DNA of 46,526 nucleotides from a bacterium (GTDB taxonomy: Bacteria > Patescibacteriota > Saccharimonadia > Saccharimonadales > UBA4665): positions 1 through 46,526 of the forward strand of contig JAJZAF010000008.1 of assembly GCA_021799595.1 (NCBI GenBank), in the 5' to 3' direction. Positions 7,283 through 14,624 of the stretch are shown here, piece by piece (the first letter of the stretch is position 1; each line of letters starts with the position of its first letter). Both the position numbers and the translations under genes were made by a program. Under the pieces are notes generated by a model that was not told where the DNA came from, ran no database searches, and saw nothing but the letters and a program-made list of their open reading frames with translations.

Positions 7283-8710
7283 TTATAACTGAGAGGAAGC
7301 TTCAATATCAGTAGCCCCTCGTTCGTAGAAGAACAAGTCATCATTTCGTTTGGACCACTCGTCGAGTGCTGGTTGGATAACTCGCCAACTGGCCAGAACC
7401 TCTTCGCTGGTAGCAAACAAGGTGTGATCGCCGCGCACTGCATCAACGAGTACCCGTTCATAGGCATCTGGATGACCGTGGTTTTCAAAATCGTGCTGAT
7501 ATGAAAAATCCATGGCAGTCTGGTTAACTTCGTCACGAAAGCCCGGCCGTTTGGTCAATAGGTCCAGCTCAATACCTTCGTTAGGCTGTATTCGGAAGCG
7601 GAGACGGTTCATCATCTCCCCTTCCTTTCCATAAAAGTCTATACAAACTTCTGTCTTTCTCTCCGACAAGGCTTTGCCTGTTGACAAATAAATTGGTACG
7701 TTCTGCCAACGGGAGTTATTAATGAAAACTTTAATTTCGGCATATGTCTCGGTAGTTGAGTGTTGGTTGTTTACTTCTTCGCGGTAACCTTCATACTGTC
7801 CTCTTCGCGTCCGCTTGCCGACTTGATCAGCCGGTATGGGTTCAATATGACGCATTAATGCTTGCTTAGAGAGATGTATTTGTTCACTAGTGAACTCCTT
7901 CGGTCGATCCATAGTGACAATTGCCAGTATTTGTAATAGATGACTTTGGATAAAATCACGCAGTGCGCCGAGTGGCTCGTAAAACACTGCCCGACCCTCA
8001 ATGCCTATCTTTTGGTAGGCGTTGATAGTAATAGAGGCAATATGATGACGATCCCATAAACTCTCAAAGATTGGATTGCGAAACCTGAAAGTTAAGATAT
8101 TCTGTACCGTTTCCTTAGCCAGATAATGATCAATTCTAAAAACCTGTTCTTCACGAAATACGTGTTCAGTGGTTGCAATAAGCTCCTCGGCCGAGGATAA
8201 GCTGAAGCCAAACGGTTTTTCAACAAGTAGGCGAGTCATTGCTCGACCATGCTGACAGCTGGTATTAAGGCCGGCTTCGTCGAGTAAGCGGATAACCGGT
8301 GTATATACTTGGGGTGGTATAGATAAGTAATACAAACGGTTCATGCAAACCCCTTCTTTACTTTCGATATCGTCAAGTTGCTTATGAAGCTCAATGTAAT
8401 CGGCCTGGTTGATTAAGTCCATATGCATTATTGTAGTGTTGGCCTGCATTTGCTGAAGTGCTTTTGGATCACAGACATTCTCATTATCTTGTCCGCACAT
8501 TTTAGTCTGATCGAGTAGTTCCTTGGGGCTCATATTTCCACGTGTTATGCCGACGATCCTAGTTTTATCGTGGAGTAGGTTGTCTTTCATAAGATGGTAC
8601 AGTGAGGGTAACAAGTAGCGTCTGGATAAATCTCCAGTAATGCCAAAGATAACAATAATGGCTGGTTCCAGTTTCGGCTCTTGTGCTTTGGGAGCAGCTT
8701 GGGCGTTCAT
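7283..8710 (-). CDS. zwf: Glucose-6-phosphate 1-dehydrogenase
   Basis: A 475-residue protein with the NADP-binding GITGDLSRR at 23-31, EKPFG at 164-168 and the substrate-binding and catalytic RIDHYLAKE at 192-200. It oxidises glucose 6-phosphate to 6-phosphogluconolactone, making NADPH and feeding the oxidative pentose phosphate pathway. The length is normal for the family. It overlaps purA by four bases (ATGA, 8707-8710), so it is the second gene of a purA-zwf operon. With prs next door this links ribose 5-phosphate supply to purine synthesis. 6-Phosphogluconolactonase and 6-phosphogluconate dehydrogenase are not in the window. Confidence 0.95.
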   Translation of the reverse strand: MNAQAAPKAQEPKLEPAIIVIFGITGDLSRRYLLPSLYHLMKDNLLHDKTRIVGITRGNMSPKELLDQTKMCGQDNENVCDPKALQQMQANTTIMHMDLINQADYIELHKQLDDIESKEGVCMNRLYYLSIPPQVYTPVIRLLDEAGLNTSCQHGRAMTRLLVEKPFGFSLSSAEELIATTEHVFREEQVFRIDHYLAKETVQNILTFRFRNPIFESLWDRHHIASITINAYQKIGIEGRAVFYEPLGALRDFIQSHLLQILAIVTMDRPKEFTSEQIHLSKQALMRHIEPIPADQVGKRTRRGQYEGYREEVNNQHSTTETYAEIKVFINNSRWQNVPIYLSTGKALSERKTEVCIDFYGKEGEMMNRLRFRIQPNEGIELDLLTKRPGFRDEVNQTAMDFSYQHDFENHGHPDAYERVLVDAVRGDHTLFATSEEVLASWRVIQPALDEWSKRNDDLFFYERGATDIEASSQL

Positions 8711-10014
8711 GAATGACGCCTCGGCCTTAATACAACTTGACTACGACTTGGCCCCACCCCTATTTTAGTAACTGACACTGCTAATTGTTTTTCGAACAGC
8801 TCAATGAAAGTAATGGCTTCTCTAGGTAAGTCACTTACCTGCTGGCTTTCAGAAATATCTTGCCACCACGTTGAAAGTGTTTGGTAGTTGGGAGTACATT
8901 CATTTAGTGCCAGTGCAGATGTCGGGGCTGTTAGCCACTCTTGACCTTTATATGTATAGCTGGTTGCTACTTGTATCGTTTTGCCATATCGTGGCACGTG
9001 GTCAAGTTTCGAAAGAGCTAGCTCATCAATGCCGTTAATGCGAACAGCATTTCTCAGCTCCACCAAATCCGGATAGCCGATCCGCCGCGGGCGTTTGGTG
9101 GTGGCACCATACTCGCTATCAGCCAATCCACGTGCTCCTCGCACTGCTGCGGCCAGATCTGTGTCAGTGATTTCTGTAACAAGCGGACCGCCACCGACGT
9201 GAGACTTAACTGATTTGGCCACCCCTGTGACGTTGCCCAGATGTTTCGTGGATACGCCGAGGCCATCAAGCAATCCTGTGACCGTGGTTGACGAGGACGT
9301 AACTGATGGGTACATACCGTGATTGACATCCAACCAAAAGCCTTGGGCTCCTTCGGCAAGAATTGCCTCGCCGTTGTTCAGTTTCTCATTAATAAGCTCA
9401 GTAGTGTTCGTCAGATATGGCTTCAAGGCTTCAACGTCCTTGAGCCACTCGTTTACTTCCCTGTTAATATCTTTATTTGTCTGCCGCTCGCTGACCGGTA
9501 GCAGCTTGTTGTACTCTATAAGTCCGTCATGAGCCCGCTCTTTCAGTATCTTTGGCACCCAAACATTCTCAAAGCGTACACCTTCGCGCAAGTATTTATC
9601 GGCTGCAACGTAAGCAATGCCAGACCGCGTGCTTCCCTGTGCTTTGAGGCTGTTTTCCCGTCGTCCGTCTAGTTTAATGTGGTGCGGTAGGACAAGATGA
9701 GCAGCTTCACTAATGTATAAATTCTTGGGTGAGACTATGAAGCCTGCTTCACGGACATTGGTAAATTCTGTTATTAATCGTCGAGGATCAACGTAGACGC
9801 CGTTGCCAATGATGTTTATTTTTCCTGGACGCGAGATGCCCGATGGTACTTGGTGAAGAGCCAACGGCTCTAGTGTGTCAGGTATGACGGTATGCCCGGC
9901 ATTTGAACCGCCATTGCCGCGGGCAATAGTTGTGTAGTTATCTGCAATAAGATCGACAAATCGACCCTTGCCTTCATCACCCCGCTGCAATCCGACGATA
10001 ACATCTAATGGCAT
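8707..10014 (-). CDS. purA: Adenylosuccinate synthetase (divergent)
   Basis: A 435-residue protein that joins IMP and aspartate using GTP, the first step from IMP to AMP. The P-loop region reads GLQRGDEGKG (usual: Q-W-G-D-E-G-K-G) with catalytic Asp13, and NAGHTV carries catalytic His41, both at the same numbers as in E. coli. RINGIDELALSKLD matches the guanine-binding region. Other motifs drift: STRSGIAYV replaces TTGRGIGPAY, and the C-terminal GPDRDQ reads GPSRSQ. It is therefore a distant family member. A phage PurZ was considered, but the catalytic Asp is retained. PurB at 34981 completes the AMP branch. Confidence 0.9.
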   Translation of the reverse strand: MPLDVIVGLQRGDEGKGRFVDLIADNYTTIARGNGGSNAGHTVIPDTLEPLALHQVPSGISRPGKINIIGNGVYVDPRRLITEFTNVREAGFIVSPKNLYISEAAHLVLPHHIKLDGRRENSLKAQGSTRSGIAYVAADKYLREGVRFENVWVPKILKERAHDGLIEYNKLLPVSERQTNKDINREVNEWLKDVEALKPYLTNTTELINEKLNNGEAILAEGAQGFWLDVNHGMYPSVTSSSTTVTGLLDGLGVSTKHLGNVTGVAKSVKSHVGGGPLVTEITDTDLAAAVRGARGLADSEYGATTKRPRRIGYPDLVELRNAVRINGIDELALSKLDHVPRYGKTIQVATSYTYKGQEWLTAPTSALALNECTPNYQTLSTWWQDISESQQVSDLPREAITFIELFEKQLAVSVTKIGVGPSRSQVVLRPRRHS

Positions 10015-10024
10015 TCCAAATTAG

Positions 10025-10053
10025 AGCATACTGGCCTGCAACTAATTACGCAA
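10025..10053 (-). promoter_or_regulatory. Promoter of the purA-zwf operon
   Basis: Minus-strand TTGCGT (10048-10053), a 17-base spacer and TATGCT (10025-10030), 10 bases before the purA ATG at 10014. No clear Shine-Dalgarno sequence is present. Confidence 0.6.
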
Positions 10054-10087
10054 GTTTATTCTTTCTGTTGACCAGTATTCTATACTT

Positions 10088-11062
10088 TTATATCTGGTTT
10101 TGACCGTCAAATATTGCAGAAACGGATTGACTGTTCGCGACTGCCTCAATTGCTCCAGCTAAGAGTGATCCAACTGATAGCACCTCCACTTTTTTTGTTA
10201 AGCCTTTTGTGTCGACCGGAACAGTATTCGTTACAACCACTTTTTCAAAAGCTGATTCTTCAATCCGTTGCGGTGCACCTTCAGACAAAATGCCATGGGT
10301 GGCAAGACCATAAACGGTTTTAGCTCCTCGCTCTTTCAACATATCGGCAGCGGCGCAAAAGGTGCCTGCCGTATCTATCATGTCATCAATAATTATGCAG
10401 TTCTTGCCTTTTACTTCTCCAATAAGGTGTTTGGCCTCGACGATGTTTTTCTCTAGTGCAGAACGACTTTTATGGATTATGGCCATAGGAGAATCTAAAG
10501 TGCTCGAGTAACGTTCGGTAAGCTTTACACGGCCTGCATCGGGTGCGACAAATGTGACGTCTTTACCGAAATGTTCAGCAATGTATGACTTAAATAGCGG
10601 CATTGCAATGAGATGGTCAAATGGTCCATTAAAGAAGCCCTGTGTTTGACCGGAATGCAGATCAACGCTCATAATCCGGTCGGCTCCGGCTACACTGATG
10701 AGGTCCACCAGCAAACGAGCTCCGATTGGTTCTCGACCGGCGGCTTTACGGTCAGCCCGAGCATAACTGAGTAACGGACACACAGCTGTGATACTGCGTG
10801 CTGAAGCTCGTTTAGCCGCATCAATCATGAGTAGTTGTTCAAAGATAGCCTGATGTACTTGATGTCCATGCGTCTGGATAATAAAGACATCATCTCCTCG
10901 TACTGATTCGTCAAAACGAACACGGATTTCTGTGTTTGCAAAGGTTTCAATGGTAACAGGGCTGAGATTAGTTCCTAGATGCTCGGCAATTTCTTCGGCC
11001 AAATCGGGGTGAGTTCTACCACTAATAATATGAAAGCCATGCTTAGTTCCAACCTGGTTCAT
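10088..11062 (-). CDS. prs: Ribose-phosphate pyrophosphokinase (PRPP synthetase)
   Basis: A 324-residue class I PRPP synthetase. It transfers pyrophosphate from ATP to ribose 5-phosphate, giving PRPP for PurF and PyrE, whose genes lie downstream. The metal/ATP segment DLHSGQ is at 134-139, the ribose-5-phosphate loop VAPDAGRVK at 172-180, and the PRPP signature IIIDDMIDTAGTF at 223-235. Length and domain order (two phosphoribosyltransferase-like halves) are normal. It stands alone between the purA-zwf operon and the divergent argG-like gene, with its own promoter 7 bases before the ATG. Confidence 0.95.
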   Translation of the reverse strand: MNQVGTKHGFHIISGRTHPDLAEEIAEHLGTNLSPVTIETFANTEIRVRFDESVRGDDVFIIQTHGHQVHQAIFEQLLMIDAAKRASARSITAVCPLLSYARADRKAAGREPIGARLLVDLISVAGADRIMSVDLHSGQTQGFFNGPFDHLIAMPLFKSYIAEHFGKDVTFVAPDAGRVKLTERYSSTLDSPMAIIHKSRSALEKNIVEAKHLIGEVKGKNCIIIDDMIDTAGTFCAAADMLKERGAKTVYGLATHGILSEGAPQRIEESAFEKVVVTNTVPVDTKGLTKKVEVLSVGSLLAGAIEAVANSQSVSAIFDGQNQI

Positions 11063-11069
11063 TAAAGAT

Positions 11070-11100
11070 AGTGTATCATGAGGCCAAAGGGATTATGCAA
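11070..11100 (-). promoter_or_regulatory. Promoter of prs
   Basis: Minus-strand TTGCAT (11095-11100), a long 19-base spacer and TACACT (11070-11075), ending 7 bases before ATG 11062. The spacer length lowers confidence. Confidence 0.45.
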
Positions 11101-11153
11101 ATTCTTATTGGGTAAGAATTAATAAAAAGTTAACATTTTTACCGCATCTCTCA

Positions 11154-11182
11154 TTGACAACGGTATTGCCAGAGGGTAAACT
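11154..11182 (+). promoter_or_regulatory. Promoter of the argG-like operon
   Basis: TTGACA (11154-11159), a 17-base spacer and TAAACT (11177-11182). Transcription would start near 11189, leaving an AT-rich leader of about 69 bases before ATG 11258, unusually long for this window. I see no stable hairpin in that leader. Confidence 0.65.
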
Positions 11183-11257
11183 TTTTTATAAAATAACAAC
11201 AAATTATATAAAAATTATCATTTTCATAGTAATAAATCTTTAATTTTATTGTAAATC

Positions 11258-12907
11258 ATGGCAGTAAGTAGTAAAAACGCATTGTATCGTCCAGTCGGGT
11301 CATATGAAGGTCGGCGCGGACGAGTAAAACGGGTAGTTCTCCTTTACGGCGGCGGTCTGGATACTTCGACCATGATCCCTTGGATCAAAGAGGTTTATAG
11401 GGCAGAAGTTATTGCGCTTACCCTTGACCTCGGTCAATTGACGGGTGATCTTGATACAGTACGGAAGCGAGCACTAAAGTTGGGTGCAGATAAGGCTCTT
11501 CTGATAGATGCTCGTCAGGAATTTGTCGATGAATACATTTCGAGAAGCATTAAAGCCAATGGCAACTACCAAGGTCAGTACTACTTATCGACGGCGCTAG
11601 CCCGTCCCTTACTTGTTGCTTGGGCAGTGAAGATAGCCGATCGAGAAGGTGCCGACGCTATTGCCCACGGCGCTAGCGGTAAGGGCAATGATCAGGTTCG
11701 GTTGGACGGCTCCATTCAAGCTTTGAATCCCGACTTAAAAATTATCGCTCCTGCCCGAGAGTGGGGCTTAAGCAAAAGTGAACAACTTCAGTATTGCCGG
11801 CTCAAAAAAGTGCCAGTTAAAGAAATTAATGAAGGTATATTTGTCTATGATGATAATATGTGGGGCATTACTACTGAAGGTGGTGAGATTCAAAATGCTG
11901 AACTCATTCCGCCGCTCAAAGATATTCTTCACGTTTGCCGACTCCCTGAAGAAGCCCACAGTCGTCCGGATTATCTGACGCTGTCTTTTCAAAGAGGTTT
12001 GCCTGTTGCTATCGACGACACGAAGTTTAACTTACTCGACATCATTACATCCCTCAATAAGCGTGCTGCGTTAGCCGGAGTCGGTATTACCTACTCACTC
12101 GAAGATCGTATTATTGGTGTCAAGACTCGTGGTGTCTATGAAGGACCGGCTGCCAGTACTATCATTACGGCTCACATTGCACTAGAGAGGTATGCCTTTA
12201 CCAGACAGCAAAATGAATTTAAAGCATTGGTTGATCAAAAGTGGGCGTATTTGTGCTATGGCGGCCTTTGGCATGAGCCGCTGATGACCGATCTCAACGC
12301 CTACCTTAATCAGGCCAATGATGTTCTATCTGGTCAAGTGACTCTGAAGTTATATCGTGGCAACGTTGAGGTAGTCGCCGTAGCACTTTCTAGTGGAGTC
12401 TTTGTTGATCGTCGAAAAACCTTTATGGAAAACGATAACAGGCTCAACATGGCTGCTTCGGTTGGTTTTATTGAGCACTACTCCTTGCAAATGAGTCTGG
12501 CGCAACGACGGCAGCCGACAGCATTCATCTCAATTGGTGGCCGCAATCAGAAGCTTAAGCTTCTTACCTACGTAAAGATGTTGGATGAAGCCGGTTACCG
12601 GTTGTATGCAACGTATAAGACGCACAAGTTTTTGAAAAAACATGGTATTGAGGCAACGCTCGTACATAAGCTCAGCAACCCAGAGCTCAAACCAAACATT
12701 GCTGACCTCATCGAAACTGCTCGATTTGATCTTATCATCAACATACCGACCAGCAGTGACTCGACGGCCATAAGAAGTAAAGAGAAAGCAGCTAATGAAT
12801 TCGTTCATGAAAAAGCGGTGAGTTTAAACATACCGCTTATTAGTTCTTTGCCTCAGGCAGCAAAGAATATTGCCAGACTCACCAAGCAGGAAGGTGGCGC
12901 ACAATGA
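11258..12907 (+). CDS. argG: Argininosuccinate synthase fused to a C-terminal MGS-like domain
   Basis: Residues 25-415 match argininosuccinate synthase (citrulline + aspartate + ATP). The PP-loop reads YGGGLDTS (30-37, first Ser of SGGLDTS replaced by Gly), and LSTALARPLL (110-119) and HGASGKGNDQVR (137-148) form the substrate sites. The family normally ends near 400 residues; here residues about 419-545 add a methylglyoxal-synthase-like fold. That segment resembles the allosteric end of CarB in this window (Y-x-T-x-x-T-H-x-F/Y-L and GIE-x-x-x-VHK are shared) and keeps the two phosphate-binding threonines (T452, T455). In CarB this domain binds UMP, IMP or ornithine, so the fusion may make ArgG responsive to a nucleotide or amino acid. 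No argH is nearby. It overlaps the next gene by ATGA. Confidence 0.82.
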   Translation: MAVSSKNALYRPVGSYEGRRGRVKRVVLLYGGGLDTSTMIPWIKEVYRAEVIALTLDLGQLTGDLDTVRKRALKLGADKALLIDARQEFVDEYISRSIKANGNYQGQYYLSTALARPLLVAWAVKIADREGADAIAHGASGKGNDQVRLDGSIQALNPDLKIIAPAREWGLSKSEQLQYCRLKKVPVKEINEGIFVYDDNMWGITTEGGEIQNAELIPPLKDILHVCRLPEEAHSRPDYLTLSFQRGLPVAIDDTKFNLLDIITSLNKRAALAGVGITYSLEDRIIGVKTRGVYEGPAASTIITAHIALERYAFTRQQNEFKALVDQKWAYLCYGGLWHEPLMTDLNAYLNQANDVLSGQVTLKLYRGNVEVVAVALSSGVFVDRRKTFMENDNRLNMAASVGFIEHYSLQMSLAQRRQPTAFISIGGRNQKLKLLTYVKMLDEAGYRLYATYKTHKFLKKHGIEATLVHKLSNPELKPNIADLIETARFDLIINIPTSSDSTAIRSKEKAANEFVHEKAVSLNIPLISSLPQAAKNIARLTKQEGGAQ

Positions 12908-13710
12908 GTATGCCAGCAACTATCAAGAGAGTACTGCTCTGCCGACCGACATATTTTACAGTGGATTACATTATTAACTCGCACATGAAGCCATACAGCG
13001 TCAATACTACTACCGCTTTAAAACAATGGGAACAGCTTGTTATGACTCTCAAATCTCTCGGTATTACCATTGAGGTCATTGATCAAGAAGAACACGTGCC
13101 TGATATGGTCTTTGCCAAAGACCAAGGTATTGTCAAGGATGGTAGTGTGGCCTTAGCAAATTTCCGTTACCGTCAGCGTCAGACTGAGCGTCAATACTAC
13201 CGACAGTGGTTTATAGATCACGGCATAAAAGTACTCGATATGTCGAATATGTTCATTTTTGAGGGAGCCGATACTCTTTTTTTTGGCGATATCCTATTTG
13301 TTGGTGTCGGCTATAGAGCTAGTGTAGCCAGCTGTGAAGAGTTGGCTCAAGTGCTCGGCATTGATGTAGTGCCACTGAGGCTGGTTGATCCCTTCTTTTA
13401 TCATTTGGACATGGGTTTTTTGACAATTGACCCAAAAACAGCTTTTTATTACCCAGCTGCCTTTTCGAAAGGATCACAACAGTTACTCAAGCGTCTCGTA
13501 CCTTCATTACACGAACTCTCTCACGAAGCGGCCAAGAGCTATAGCGCCAATTCCTTTGTTAGCGGTCATGACATTATTGTTCCAAAAGGCACACCGCTTG
13601 ATTTTCGATCCGAGCTTAAAAAGCTTGACTTGACTGTCCATGAAGTCGACATCAGCGAGTTCAAAAAAGCCGGCGGCGGTGTTAATTGTCTCATCAATGT
13701 CTTAGCTTAA
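12904..13710 (+). CDS. Guanidino-group-modifying enzyme (amidinotransferase/arginine deiminase superfamily)
   Basis: A 268-residue protein of the DDAH/arginine deiminase/amidinotransferase fold. The catalytic set is visible: FEGAD with Glu120 and Asp123, HLDMGF with His167, and GGGVNC with nucleophile Cys262; VPDMVFAKD (65-73) supplies the substrate-binding Asp. Members release citrulline, ornithine or a methylamine from arginine-like substrates. The small size resembles dimethylargininases and cyanobacterial-type arginine dihydrolases, so the product is uncertain. It overlaps the ArgG-MGS gene by ATGA, suggesting that it makes the citrulline ArgG uses, or turns arginine into ornithine. Its 3' end overlaps pyrB tail to tail by four bases. 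Confidence 0.78.
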   Translation: MSMPATIKRVLLCRPTYFTVDYIINSHMKPYSVNTTTALKQWEQLVMTLKSLGITIEVIDQEEHVPDMVFAKDQGIVKDGSVALANFRYRQRQTERQYYRQWFIDHGIKVLDMSNMFIFEGADTLFFGDILFVGVGYRASVASCEELAQVLGIDVVPLRLVDPFFYHLDMGFLTIDPKTAFYYPAAFSKGSQQLLKRLVPSLHELSHEAAKSYSANSFVSGHDIIVPKGTPLDFRSELKKLDLTVHEVDISEFKKAGGGVNCLINVLA

Positions 13711-14624
13711 AGTTTGGCATAGAGGCTTTGTAAAAGTGCCATTCTCATAAATAAACCGTTTCTGACTTGAGCAAAGTAACGAGCGCGCGGGTCGTTATCT
13801 ACGTCTTGAGCAATCTCATTTACTCTGGGCAAGGGATGTAAAATGATAGCCTTTGGCTTCATGGTTTGCACATCTTTGAGTGTGAGGATAAAGTTGTCTT
13901 TCACTTTCATATAATCTTCAACGTTTTTGAATCGTTCACGCTGCACCCTGGTCATATACAGCACGTCAACTTCCTTCAGCGCATTATTCCAGCTGCTCAT
14001 CTCATGGTAGTGAATGCCTTTTTTGTGTAGCTCAGCCGTGATGGTTTTGGGCAGGGTCAGATTTTTTGGTGAAATAAGGTAAAACTTGGCCTTATAAAGA
14101 GCAAGGAGCGGGATGAGCGAGTGAACGGTCCGACCGTAGAGTAGATCACCGACTAAGCCGACTTTTAATTTATTAAGGCTCCCCTTTTCTCTATAGATAC
14201 TGTAGATATCCAAGAGTGCTTGTGTCGGGTGCTCATGAGCGCCGTCACCGGCATTAATAATCGGTATCTTAGAAACAGCCGCCGCCCGTTCGGCTGAACC
14301 TGGCTCAGGATGACGAATAATGATACCATCGGCAAAGGCATTGATAGCTCTGGTAGTGTCCTCTAATATTTCGCCTTTGGCTGCTGAAGAAAACTCACCG
14401 GCATTTTCAGAACTAATAATGTGGCCGCCAAGGTTCTGCACCGCAGCTTCAAATGACAGCCGGGTACGGGTACTTGGTTCGTAAAAGATAGTCGCAATAG
14501 TACGACCGGATAGAGTTTGTGGGTACTTACATGCAGGTGTGGCTTGTAACTTGTCGGCTGCTATAAATAAGCGCTTTAGTAAGCTAATATCCTCAAATTG
14601 TTTGACTGATAATATGTGTTTCAC
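13707..14624 (-). CDS. pyrB: Aspartate carbamoyltransferase, catalytic chain
   Basis: A 305-residue ATCase joining carbamoyl phosphate and aspartate. STRTRLSFE at 51-59 binds carbamoyl phosphate, GDGAHEHPTQALLD is the central motif and HPLPRVNEI near 263-271 marks the aspartate side, with no ornithine-type SMG motif. No regulatory subunit (PyrI) is nearby. The start is GTG; its first base is the last base of the carB stop (TAGTG), so carA, carB and pyrB are translationally coupled and their products may channel carbamoyl phosphate. It is the last gene of the carA-carB-pyrB operon. Confidence 0.96.
   Translation of the reverse strand: MKHILSVKQFEDISLLKRLFIAADKLQATPACKYPQTLSGRTIATIFYEPSTRTRLSFEAAVQNLGGHIISSENAGEFSSAAKGEILEDTTRAINAFADGIIIRHPEPGSAERAAAVSKIPIINAGDGAHEHPTQALLDIYSIYREKGSLNKLKVGLVGDLLYGRTVHSLIPLLALYKAKFYLISPKNLTLPKTITAELHKKGIHYHEMSSWNNALKEVDVLYMTRVQRERFKNVEDYMKVKDNFILTLKDVQTMKPKAIILHPLPRVNEIAQDVDNDPRARYFAQVRNGLFMRMALLQSLYAKL

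Noticed and set aside
8707-10014. Phage-type PurZ (2-aminoadenine synthesis) instead of PurA
   Set aside because: From memory, PurZ replaces the catalytic Asp13; here Asp13 and His41 are both present, and no dATPase or DpoZ-like gene is nearby.
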